NCBI GenBank assembly: GCA_900316245.1
Contig: ONCE01000003.1
Span: 1 to 64,000 of the forward strand
Direction of reading: 5' to 3'
DNA length: 64,000 bases
Origin: an uncultured Bacteroidales bacterium
GTDB lineage: Bacteria; Bacteroidota; Bacteroidia; Bacteroidales; UBA932
Shown piece after piece: positions 17,098-24,839 of the stretch. Position 1 is the first letter of the stretch. The number at the start of each line of letters is the position of its first letter. The notes under the pieces were generated by a model. That model ran no database searches. It worked only from the letters and a program-made list of their open reading frames with translations, and had not been told where the DNA came from. Both the position numbers and the translations under genes were made by a program.

Positions 17098-17154
17098 GAC
17101 GCAAGCGCCTTACGACTCAAAAATCGTTTCACGACTGGGGGCCTAATCCCCCAG
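17091..17154 (+). terminator. Two successive hairpins after the DUF3467 gene
   Basis: GTCGTAAG (17091-17098) pairs with CTTACGAC (17109-17116), and CTGGGGG (17135-17141) pairs with CCCCCAG (17148-17154). Neither has a long T tail, so they may attenuate or protect transcripts rather than fully terminate. Confidence 0.4.
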
Positions 17155-17197
17155 ACCCCCTGGGTCGCTTAGCTCCTTAGTCCTTCGATTCAAAGAA

Positions 17198-17719
17198 ATG
17201 AGATTAGATAACATAAAGGCCTTCGCCTTCGATATTGACGGCGTGGCCACGGAAGGCACGCTCCTCTGCACCACGGAAGGAGACTTTCTCCGCATCTACG
17301 ACGCCAAGGACGGCTTCGGAATCAGGATGGCCGTGATGAACGGCTACCCCGTAGCCGTGATTACCGGCGGCAGCTCGGAAAGCATCCGCATCCGGATGAA
17401 AGCCAGCGGCGTCAAGCCCGAGGATGTGTTCCTTCACTGCAGGAACAAGATGGAGGAATTCTCCATATTCTGTGAACGTTACGGCCTTTTACCTAAAGAA
17501 GTAATGTATTTTGGGGACGATGTCCCGGACATCGAAGTGATGCAGGCCTGCGGCTGTGGCGTCTGCCCCTCTGACGCTGTAGTAGAAGTACAGAAAGTGG
17601 CCGATTGGATGACCGACGCCCCGGGCGGGAAAGGCTGCCTGAGAGAAGCCATTGAAAAGACCCTCAGAAAGCAGGGCAAGTGGATTTTCAATCCGGAAAC
17701 CTACAAAAAGCAGTTCTGA
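17198..17719 (+). CDS. KdsC-like HAD phosphatase (KDO-8-phosphate phosphatase family)
   Basis: A 173-residue C0-type HAD phosphatase with FDIDGVATEG (motif I, Asp nucleophile), ITGGSS (motif II), a Lys (motif III region, about 88) and FGDDVPD (motif IV). The small size with no cap and the GCGVCPSDAV segment match KdsC, which removes phosphate from 3-deoxy-D-manno-octulosonate 8-phosphate in lipid A core synthesis. Other KdsA/B genes are not in the window. It overlaps the maf start by one base. Confidence 0.85.
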   Translation: MRLDNIKAFAFDIDGVATEGTLLCTTEGDFLRIYDAKDGFGIRMAVMNGYPVAVITGGSSESIRIRMKASGVKPEDVFLHCRNKMEEFSIFCERYGLLPKEVMYFGDDVPDIEVMQACGCGVCPSDAVVEVQKVADWMTDAPGGKGCLREAIEKTLRKQGKWIFNPETYKKQF

Positions 17720-18315
17720 TGGACCTCCGCGGAAAGCATATCATTCTGGGCAGCAACTCCCCTAGAAGGAGAGAGTTGCTCAAAGGATTAGATGTTGATT
17801 TTGAGGTAGATACCAATAACAACTTCGAGGAAAGCTTTGGCCCGGAAGTCCCCTACGACCAGGTGCCCCGGCTGATGGCCCAGGGCAAGTCGGGCGGCTT
17901 CCATCGGCCCTTAAAGGAAAATGAAATCCTCATTACGGCCGATACGATGGTCATCCTCCCCGCCACGGCAGACCGCCCCGGCGAAATCCTGGGAAAGCCC
18001 AAGGACCGGGAAGACGCCTGCCGTATGCTCAGGGACCTCTCCGGCCGGGAGCATCACGTCACCACCGCCGTCACCCTCAGGGACTGCCACCGGCAGGAAA
18101 CCTTTGACGTAACCACCGAGGTCTGGTTCAAAACCCTTACCGAGGAAGAAATAGCCTATTACGTAGACACTTACAAGCCTTACGACAAGGCGGGAGCCTA
18201 TGCCATCCAGGAATGGATAGGCCACGTGGGCATCACCCGTATAGAGGGCTCCTACTTCAATGTAGTGGGCTTCCCCGTCCAGCGTGTCTACGAGGCCCTA
18301 AAACGTTTCCTGTGA
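17719..18315 (+). CDS. maf: Maf/YhdE-family nucleoside triphosphate pyrophosphatase
   Basis: A 198-residue protein with the Maf signature ILGSNSPRRRELLKG (8-22), the middle SGREHHVTTAVTL block and the end motif KAGAYAIQEW. Members hydrolyse dTTP/UTP and modified nucleotides and have been linked to division arrest. The ATG at 17719 overlaps the kdsC stop (TGATG), and its own stop overlaps the mutY GTG, so kdsC-maf-mutY read as one unit. Confidence 0.92.
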   Translation: MDLRGKHIILGSNSPRRRELLKGLDVDFEVDTNNNFEESFGPEVPYDQVPRLMAQGKSGGFHRPLKENEILITADTMVILPATADRPGEILGKPKDREDACRMLRDLSGREHHVTTAVTLRDCHRQETFDVTTEVWFKTLTEEEIAYYVDTYKPYDKAGAYAIQEWIGHVGITRIEGSYFNVVGFPVQRVYEALKRFL

Positions 18316-19448
18316 ATCCCTTCAGCCGCATCATCCTGGACTGGTACGCCCAAAACGGGAGAGACCTCCCCTGGCGCCGTACCCGGGATCCGTATGCGGT
18401 CTGGCTCAGCGAAATTATTCTCCAACAAACCCGAATAGTCCAGGGCAAAGCCTATTGGGAGCGCTTTATGGAGCGGTTTCCCAAGGTAGAAGACCTGGCC
18501 AATGCCTCCGAGGACGAAGTCCTGAGGCTCTGGGAGGGGCTGGGCTACTATTCCCGAGCCCGCAACCTGCACGCAGCCGCCAAGCAGATCGTGGCCCTGG
18601 GAGCCTTTCCGGACACCCTGGAGGGCATCCGAAGCCTCAAAGGTGTAGGAGACTACACCGCGGCCGCCATAGGCTCCATTTGCTTCGGCCTGCCCGCTGC
18701 TGTGGTAGATGGGAATGTCTACCGTGTCATGGCCCGTCATTTTGGCCTTTCCACCCCTGTGGGCACTACCCAGGCCAAGAAGGAGTTCACAGCCCTGGCC
18801 CAGAAGCTCCTCCCGGAGGATGCTTCGGCCTTCAACCAAGGGATGATGGACTTCGGAGCCCTGCAATGCACGCCGCAGAACCCGGATTGTGCCGCCTGTC
18901 CCCTACTGCCTACTTGCAATGCCTATAAAACGGGCCGAGTGGAGTTGCTACCCGTCAAAAAGCCGGCGACGGCGGTACAGGAAAGAAGGTTCAATTATAT
19001 CTATGTCAGGTTTGAGGGGGAGACGGCGATTCGAAAAAGAGGGAAAGGAGACATCTGGCAAGGACTCTACGAACCACTGACCTCCCTACCAGTTGTAGAA
19101 AATTATTTTTCGGGACGGGACCCGAAAAACCAATTTTCCACAACCTCCACAAGCCCATCGCACAAGGAAGGGTCCAAACCGTCAGAGAAACCCCATCCGT
19201 CAGAGGAAAATTATTTTTCGCAAGGCTTTGCGAAAAACCAATTTTCCTCTGACTCCACAGGCCCTAGGCGCATTAAAGCCGATGTGAAGCATCAGCTGAC
19301 GCACAGGACGCTGTGGGCGGACTTTTATCTGTGGGAGCCTCAGGTGAGGCCGGAGCTGCCGGAGGGCTATTTCTGGATAAAAGAAACGGAGCTTGACCAG
19401 TATGCCAAGCCCCGTCTGTTTGAGATGCTTATAGAAGCTATTTCGTAG
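18312..19448 (+). CDS. mutY: A/G-specific adenine glycosylase MutY carrying in-frame palindromic inserts
   Basis: A 378-residue base-excision enzyme removing adenine opposite 8-oxoguanine. The catalytic Glu34 is in LSEIILQQTR, the helix-hairpin-helix is LKGVGDYTAAAIG (109-121), catalytic Asp133 is in VVDGNVYRV, and the 4Fe-4S cysteines 186, 193, 196 and 202 are spaced C-x6-C-x2-C-x5-C. A GTG start at 18312 overlaps the maf stop by four bases and gives the normal N terminus. Residues about 261-319 in the C-terminal Nudix-like, 8-oxoG-recognising domain are foreign: two palindromic elements encoding ENYFSGRDPKNQF and ENYFSQGFAKNQF. The domain resumes at IKADVKHQLTHRTL. The frame stays open, so the protein is probably functional. 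Confidence 0.92.
   Translation: MNPFSRIILDWYAQNGRDLPWRRTRDPYAVWLSEIILQQTRIVQGKAYWERFMERFPKVEDLANASEDEVLRLWEGLGYYSRARNLHAAAKQIVALGAFPDTLEGIRSLKGVGDYTAAAIGSICFGLPAAVVDGNVYRVMARHFGLSTPVGTTQAKKEFTALAQKLLPEDASAFNQGMMDFGALQCTPQNPDCAACPLLPTCNAYKTGRVELLPVKKPATAVQERRFNYIYVRFEGETAIRKRGKGDIWQGLYEPLTSLPVVENYFSGRDPKNQFSTTSTSPSHKEGSKPSEKPHPSEENYFSQGFAKNQFSSDSTGPRRIKADVKHQLTHRTLWADFYLWEPQVRPELPEGYFWIKETELDQYAKPRLFEMLIEAIS
19092..19144 (+). repeat. In-frame palindromic element, copy 1 (mutY)
   Basis: Nested palindrome: outer arms GTTGTAGAAAATT / AATTTTCCACAAC (one mismatch), inner arms TTTTTCGGG / CCCGAAAAA around ACGGGA. Encodes VENYFSGRDPKNQFSTT, followed by the shared tail TCCACAAGCCCATCGCAC. Confidence 0.85.
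19199..19253 (+). repeat. In-frame palindromic element, copy 2 (mutY)
   Basis: Outer arms GTCAGAGGAAAATT / AATTTTCCTCTGAC pair perfectly over 14 bp; inner arms TTTTTCGCAA / TTGCGAAAAA around GGCT. Encodes ENYFSQGFAKNQFSSDST. Tail TCCACAGGCCCTAGGCGCA follows. Confidence 0.88.
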
Positions 19449-22059
19449 GTGCTTCCTTGATGTAGACGTCCTGCTGGGGGAACGGAATCTCGATGCCGTT
19501 CTCGTTGAAGGCGGTGTAGACGGCCTCGCGGGCTTTGGCCGGGAAGGAAGCATACGTTTCCACCGTTACCTTCACCAGGATGTTCAGGACCACTGAACTG
19601 TCTGCGAACTCGTCCACACGGACCACCACGCCGAATTTCTTGTCCACCGTATCGCGGCCATATTTGTCCTTGACCATCAGGGGGGCCAGGGCATCGGCCA
19701 CAACCTGGCGGACCTTTTCTACGTCGGTTCCGTACTTTACACCCACCTTGAAACTCACTATCTGGTAGGAATTGTTGCGGGTGAGGTTCTTGAAGGTCTT
19801 GTTGAAGAGGGCCGAATTGGTAAAGAACATAATGGAACCGTTCACGGATTCAATCTGAGTGGTCTGGTAGCTCAGGCCCACCACGGTACCGCGGATGCCG
19901 TCACATTCCACCACATCTCCCACACGGACGCGTCCTCCCATAAGCTGGGCACCGTAGAAGAAGTTATTGAGGATATCCTTCATAGCGAAGCCCAGACCCG
20001 TGGCCAAACCTGTGGTCACAAGGGCCAGACCGGAGGCCGGGATCTTGAGGATGAGGAAGACCAGAACCACATACAGGCCCCAGGTGATTAGGGAAATGAT
20101 GTTGTTGGCCAGGTTGAAGTTGATGTCCGTTTCCTTGAACATCACGTTCTCTCCCAGCTTGCGGATGGCTCCCGAGGTCTTCCAGACCCTATAGAAGGCC
20201 GTTCCGGAATACACGATGTAGCGGAAAATAAAGAACAGGCTTACGATGAGAAGGATCAGGAACAGCGAGACGGTTATACCGCCGCCTGTGTTTTCACTTC
20301 CGGGCGTGATGAAATGCGTGAAGAAGATGTTCCGGGCCACCTTGCCAAAGTTAAACACGTTGCAGGCCATAAATACGGCTGCCGGGAAGGACCAGAGATA
20401 CAGCAAAGGCATCACCGTCATCTTGAGGAGGTCGTCCAGCCAGGTCACGGCAATGTAGGAGCCCTTGACACTGTGGGAAAGCGGCATCATAGGGTTCTCT
20501 TTCTTGTACTCCTCCATGCGCTTCTGGATATACTGGTCGTAATAACGCTCCAGGAGCTCGAAGACGGCTATGAGGCTTTCCAGCAAGGCCAGCTGGAAGA
20601 TCCACCAGATCAGAAGAAGCAACGAGCCCATCACCACTCCGGCCCAGGAAAGGATGGTAGCCACCGTCATCACCACGGCACCCACCCACAGCAAGGCAAT
20701 GTCTCCGCTGTCTTCATCGGCCAGTTCCTTGATATTGACAATGTACTGCCAGATGGTAAAGATGAACAGAAGCCCCGGGAAGAGCAGGTTGATGACGCTG
20801 TTGGGGATGAAGATGCTTCGGAAATAGATGATGATGAAGGCCATCAGGAGGGTGGGCATATAGGCTATCAGCGTACCTCTGATCTGCGTCTTGTCCAGGC
20901 GGATGAGCATGGATCCGAAGATGGCCCCGATGAGCCAGGCGAATTCTCCCATCATCCTGGAAGCCCTGATAATGAAGGTATTCGTACTGACGTGGCTGAT
21001 CACAAACAGGAACACGACAAAGAAAGAGATACCCATCAGGGCAATGATCATGCCCTTATGATTGCCAAACCACTCGGTCCGGCCTACCTTGGTGCGCCGG
21101 ATGCCCTTGTTCACGATGAGCGTACCCACCAAAGTAGCCAGGCCCAGCACAACCAGGAGCATAAAGGAGTAGAAGTACACCACAGGACCTCTCCAGGAAC
21201 TCTCCACCGACTTCTGGTTGCGGTTGAGATGGAGGCTGTAGCGGCTTCGAAGGTCTTCTACGGCACGGGTGAAACGACGGGGGAAGCGGGACAGTGTCTT
21301 GAAATAATTCCCCTGCCCCTGCACAAAGAGTTTCTTCTGGACGGCCGCATAACGCTCCTGGGCATAATCATAGGCTCCGCGGAGGCGCTCGTCGGTCTGT
21401 TCATAGTAGGTGTTGTCCCGGTCTATCTGCTTGAGTTGCTCCCAGTAATAGGCCACAATCTGTTCGGCCACATACAGGCAGCTGTCTCTCACCGCCACGG
21501 TAGCACTGTCCATCTTCATATCGTACTCGTTGCGGGCAAAGTCCGGAGCAAAGAGGATTAGCGAGTCGGCCGATGCCAGGGCATTACTGGCTGAATCCAG
21601 GGCTACGGTTACCTGGCGGGTCTGTTCAATCTCCTTGGCCTTACGCTCCGGAGGCATTTTGCGCAGGGTAATCACCAGGCGGTTGTACCTTTCCATCTCC
21701 GTGGTCAGGTTCTCCTTTACCTCGGCATAAGGGGTATTGTTTCCCTTGAAGCTCTCGTACTGCTTGGTGACCTCGTTGAGGGCGTAAGTCAGGTCAAAGG
21801 TGTTGTCCGAAGCCTGGGAGTACAGCATCACCGACAGTTCGTTGCACTCGTCTATGAGTTCCACCAGGCGCTGGTGCTGTTCCTTGATCCGTTTGTCTGC
21901 GCTGCCGCTGAAGCGGATCAGGCCTGTGTAGGTTTCCTTCAGCTCCATCAGGAGCACGGAGAGCGTGTGGTTCAGGTTGTCCTCCTTGAACACAGCCCAT
22001 ACGGGGCCGATGACCAGAAGAAGGGACAACAGAGCGGCTGTAAGTCGTTTTTTTCTCAT
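19438..22059 (-). CDS. Large MscS-family mechanosensitive channel
   Basis: An 873-residue protein with a signal peptide (MRKKRLTAALLSLLLVIGP), a long periplasmic helical region (about 30-270), roughly eight membrane helices (about 290-690) and the MscS pore/beta domain (about 680-800), recognised by GLALVTTGLATGLGFAMKD and GDVVECDGIRGTV. It resembles the MscK/MscM-type large channels and should release solutes upon hypo-osmotic shock. Its 3' end overlaps the mutY 3' end by 11 bases (convergent). Its 5' end overlaps the serB stop by four bases, so serB and this gene are co-transcribed. Confidence 0.88.
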   Translation of the reverse strand: MRKKRLTAALLSLLLVIGPVWAVFKEDNLNHTLSVLLMELKETYTGLIRFSGSADKRIKEQHQRLVELIDECNELSVMLYSQASDNTFDLTYALNEVTKQYESFKGNNTPYAEVKENLTTEMERYNRLVITLRKMPPERKAKEIEQTRQVTVALDSASNALASADSLILFAPDFARNEYDMKMDSATVAVRDSCLYVAEQIVAYYWEQLKQIDRDNTYYEQTDERLRGAYDYAQERYAAVQKKLFVQGQGNYFKTLSRFPRRFTRAVEDLRSRYSLHLNRNQKSVESSWRGPVVYFYSFMLLVVLGLATLVGTLIVNKGIRRTKVGRTEWFGNHKGMIIALMGISFFVVFLFVISHVSTNTFIIRASRMMGEFAWLIGAIFGSMLIRLDKTQIRGTLIAYMPTLLMAFIIIYFRSIFIPNSVINLLFPGLLFIFTIWQYIVNIKELADEDSGDIALLWVGAVVMTVATILSWAGVVMGSLLLLIWWIFQLALLESLIAVFELLERYYDQYIQKRMEEYKKENPMMPLSHSVKGSYIAVTWLDDLLKMTVMPLLYLWSFPAAVFMACNVFNFGKVARNIFFTHFITPGSENTGGGITVSLFLILLIVSLFFIFRYIVYSGTAFYRVWKTSGAIRKLGENVMFKETDINFNLANNIISLITWGLYVVLVFLILKIPASGLALVTTGLATGLGFAMKDILNNFFYGAQLMGGRVRVGDVVECDGIRGTVVGLSYQTTQIESVNGSIMFFTNSALFNKTFKNLTRNNSYQIVSFKVGVKYGTDVEKVRQVVADALAPLMVKDKYGRDTVDKKFGVVVRVDEFADSSVVLNILVKVTVETYASFPAKAREAVYTAFNENGIEIPFPQQDVYIKEAPTK

Positions 22060-23285
22060 AATCTACCTTGTTCTCCCAGATGGGAATCCTTGAATCCTAA
22101 GAAATAGAGTACGCCATCCAGGCCGATGGTGCTGAGGCTCTGCTGCGCCTCCTCCTTCACGCGGGGCTTGGCGTGGAAGGCAATGCCCAGGCCGGCCTCC
22201 AGCAGCATAGGGAGGTCGTTGGCACCGTCTCCCACGGCAATGGTCTGGGCCAGGTTCACGTGCTCGGTCATAGCAATGAGCTTGAGGAGGTCTGCCTTGC
22301 GGCGGCCGTCCACGATGTCTCCCACATAGCGGCCGGTAAGCTTGCCGTCTTCTCCCACTTCCAGCTCGTTGGCGTATACGTAATCAATGCCATACTTGCG
22401 CTGCAGGTATTCCCCGAAGAAGGTGAAACCGCCGCTGAGGATGGCAATCTTGTAACCACAGGTTTTGAGGACGGACATCAGGCGGTCCGTTCCTTCCGTA
22501 ATGGGAAGATTGTCTGCAACATCCTGCAGTACAGATACATCTAAACCCTTAAGTAAAGCAACCCTTTCGGTAAAGCTCTCCTTGAAATCAATCTCTCCGC
22601 GCATGGCCCGCTCGGTGATGGCGGCCACCTTGTCCCCCACTCCGTGGCGGCGGGCCAGCTCATCGATGCACTCCGTCTGGATGAGGGTGGAGTCCATATC
22701 GAAACAGATGAGGCGGCGCATACGGCGGTACATATCGTCTTTCTGGAAAGAGAAGTCCATTCCCGTCTGGGCACTCAGCTGCATCAGGCTGCGCTGCATT
22801 TCGGCCCTGTTTTCCAGATTGCCGCGGACGGAGAACTCCACGCAGGCACGGACGTTGCGCTCCGGGTGCATCACGCTCATTCGGCCCGTCAGACGCTTGA
22901 TGGCGTCTATGTTAAGGCCGTGGTTGCTGATCACCTCCGAAGCGGCCTGGATCTGGCGGGCGCTGAGGCTTCGGCCTATTACCGTAAGGATGTAACGATT
23001 CTTGCCCTGGCGGCCGGCCCAGGCCTCATAATCCTCGTCCGAGATGGGTTCGAAGCCAATGGTGACGCCCAGTTCCGTAGCCTTGAACAGCAGTTCCTTC
23101 ATTACCTGGCCCGAGACATTCTCATTGATTCGGATGAGGATGCCCAGCGAAAGGGTGCTGTGGATATCGGCCTGGCCTATATCCAGAATCTGGGCGTCAT
23201 AGCGCGCCAGAATGCTCATAATGGAAGCTGTAAGACCAATCTGGTCCTTTCCGGATATGCGGATGAGTATCTGTTCTTTGTCCAT
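22056..23285 (-). CDS. serB: Phosphoserine phosphatase with N-terminal ACT domains
   Basis: A 409-residue enzyme of serine synthesis. Tandem ACT-like domains (about 1-180; MDKEQILIRISGKDQIGLTA) sense an amino acid, probably serine. The HAD catalytic domain has CFDMDSTLIQTECIDELA (motif I, Asp nucleophile), LSGGFTFFGEYLQ (motif II) and VGDGANDLPMLLEAGLGIAF (motif IV). Start at 23285 (MDKEQ) rather than the TTG/GTG extensions, because a TAAATTTG box ends only six bases upstream, implying a leaderless transcript. Confidence 0.93.
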   Translation of the reverse strand: MDKEQILIRISGKDQIGLTASIMSILARYDAQILDIGQADIHSTLSLGILIRINENVSGQVMKELLFKATELGVTIGFEPISDEDYEAWAGRQGKNRYILTVIGRSLSARQIQAASEVISNHGLNIDAIKRLTGRMSVMHPERNVRACVEFSVRGNLENRAEMQRSLMQLSAQTGMDFSFQKDDMYRRMRRLICFDMDSTLIQTECIDELARRHGVGDKVAAITERAMRGEIDFKESFTERVALLKGLDVSVLQDVADNLPITEGTDRLMSVLKTCGYKIAILSGGFTFFGEYLQRKYGIDYVYANELEVGEDGKLTGRYVGDIVDGRRKADLLKLIAMTEHVNLAQTIAVGDGANDLPMLLEAGLGIAFHAKPRVKEEAQQSLSTIGLDGVLYFLGFKDSHLGEQGRL

Positions 23286-23291
23286 AATTTG

Positions 23292-23322
23292 CAAATTTAT
23301 GTGCAAACGGAGAGAAAACAAA
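23292..23322 (-). promoter_or_regulatory. serB promoter (-33/-7)
   Basis: Minus strand: TTTG (23322-23319), 19 bases, TAAATTTG (23299-23292), then only six bases to the ATG at 23285. Confidence 0.6.
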
Positions 23323-23332
23323 ATTTATTCAG

Positions 23333-23340
23333 TAAATTTG
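23333..23340 (+). promoter_or_regulatory. -7 box of the CBS/DUF21 gene
   Basis: TAAATTTG, 19 bases before the ATG at 23360; divergent from serB. Confidence 0.5.
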
Positions 23341-23359
23341 CACCTTGAATTTGAACCCT

Positions 23360-24421
23360 ATGACACTACTCATCATATATTTGCTGCTGACCATGGGCAT
23401 TTCTTTCCTTTGCTCATTGCTGGAATCCGTGCTCATGTCCACTCCCATTTCGTACTTGAACATGAAGGAGGACGAGGGAGACAAGCACGCAGCGCTTATG
23501 ATGAAGTTCAAGCAGGACACAGACCGTCCGCTGAGTGCCATCCTTTCCCTCAATACCATTGCCAACACCTTGGGTGCCGCCGCCGTGGGCCATCAGGCCA
23601 CCACCCTTTCCGGCGACTACTGGTTTGGCCTCATCAGCGCCCTGATGACGCTGCTCATCCTCGTCTTCTCGGAAATCGTTCCCAAAACCATAGGCACCAC
23701 GCACTGGAAAAGTCTCCTCTGGCTTTCCAGCGTCATGAACGTCCTTGTGTATATGCTCTACCCTATCGTCTGGATCATCGAGAAACTGCACGACACCATC
23801 TCGGACGAAGACCCGGACCTTGGCATCTCCCGAGAGGAAGTGAGCGCCATGGCCAATATGGGAGAAGAGGAAGGCGTGCTGGACAATTCCGAAAACAAGG
23901 TGATCCAGAACATCATCAAACTGGACGACGTAAAGGCCTACGACATTATGACGCCCCGCATCGTGGCCGCCATCGCCCCGGAGAACATGACCCTCCGCCA
24001 GTTCTACAAACAGGAAGAACTCTCCCACAACAGCCGCATTCCGGTATATGCAGATTCCCCGGAATACATCACCGGCTACATCCTCCGCTACGATGCGCTG
24101 GAGAATCTGGCCGAAGACAAATTTGACCTGCGCCTGAAGAGCATCAAGCGCAAGATTGCGGCCTTCCACGAAGAAACCTCCGTTTCCGACATCTGGGAAA
24201 GCCTCCTCAAGACCAAGGACCAGATTGCCCTCATCATAGACGACTATGGCTGCTTCCAGGGCATCATTACGCTGGAAGACATTATGGAGACCATCCTGGG
24301 TATGGAAATCATTGACGAGAACGACACCATCACCGATATGCAGCAATACGCCAAGGAGCGCTGGCTCAAACGCAAGAACCAGTATAAGCAGATTGTGCTG
24401 CCGGAGGAGGACGATGAGTAA
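23360..24421 (+). CDS. CNNM/CorC-family membrane protein with CBS domains (hemolysin-type)
   Basis: About 353 residues: a DUF21 (CNNM transmembrane) domain with four hydrophobic helices (about 1-170), then a CBS pair (about 190-325; VKAYDIMTPRIVAAI ... DDYGCFQGIITLEDIMETILG). This family is linked to Mg2+/divalent-cation efflux and cobalt/magnesium resistance. The C-terminal CorC_HlyC domain present in many relatives is missing, so the protein ends soon after the second CBS. A TTG five codons upstream could also start the frame. The following peptidase start overlaps its 3' end by eight bases. Confidence 0.88.
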   Translation: MTLLIIYLLLTMGISFLCSLLESVLMSTPISYLNMKEDEGDKHAALMMKFKQDTDRPLSAILSLNTIANTLGAAAVGHQATTLSGDYWFGLISALMTLLILVFSEIVPKTIGTTHWKSLLWLSSVMNVLVYMLYPIVWIIEKLHDTISDEDPDLGISREEVSAMANMGEEEGVLDNSENKVIQNIIKLDDVKAYDIMTPRIVAAIAPENMTLRQFYKQEELSHNSRIPVYADSPEYITGYILRYDALENLAEDKFDLRLKSIKRKIAAFHEETSVSDIWESLLKTKDQIALIIDDYGCFQGIITLEDIMETILGMEIIDENDTITDMQQYAKERWLKRKNQYKQIVLPEEDDE

Positions 24422-24818
24422 ACTCTTCTTCAATCCCTTAACGGGACTTTACTACATTCTCAGAAGAAAACCCCGCCGGGCGCCCGTAACGCCCGAGGTG
24501 GAGCGTATGCGGACCCAGGCCAAGGCCGAACTTCCCCCGCGGCTTGCCGCCCTGGCAGCCCAGCACGGCTTCCAGTACAAACGCGTCTTCATCAAGAACA
24601 ACCGCAGCAACTGGGGCAGCTGCAGCAGCCTGGGAAACATCAACCTGAACCTCCGTCTGGTATCCCTCCCGCAGGAATTGCAGGACTACGTGATGCTGCA
24701 CGAACTCTGCCATCTTAAGTACTTGAACCACAGCCCCCAGTTCCACGCTTTGCTGGAATCCGTATGTCCCGGTCACCGGGCTCTGGAGAAGCAGATCAAG
24801 CAGTACAAAATAAGCTAA
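24414..24818 (+). CDS. YgjP-like metallopeptidase (DUF45)
   Basis: A 134-residue protein containing NNRSNWGSCSSLGNINLNLRL (about 63-83) and the zinc motif HELCHLKYLNHSPQFH (about 99-114), the hallmark of the DUF45/YgjP (SprT-like) peptidases. It is shorter than E. coli YgjP because the N-terminal region is reduced. Function is poorly known; hydrolysis of proteins is inferred from HExxH. Translationally coupled to the CNNM-type gene upstream. Confidence 0.82.
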   Translation: MSKLFFNPLTGLYYILRRKPRRAPVTPEVERMRTQAKAELPPRLAALAAQHGFQYKRVFIKNNRSNWGSCSSLGNINLNLRLVSLPQELQDYVMLHELCHLKYLNHSPQFHALLESVCPGHRALEKQIKQYKIS

Positions 24819-24825
24819 TTTTCAC

Positions 24826-24833
24826 TATCTTTG
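24826..24833 (+). promoter_or_regulatory. -7 box directly before the BaiN-like gene
   Basis: TATCTTTG ends six bases before the ATG at 24840, so the mRNA would be leaderless or nearly so. Confidence 0.5.
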
Positions 24834-24839
24834 TCTACG

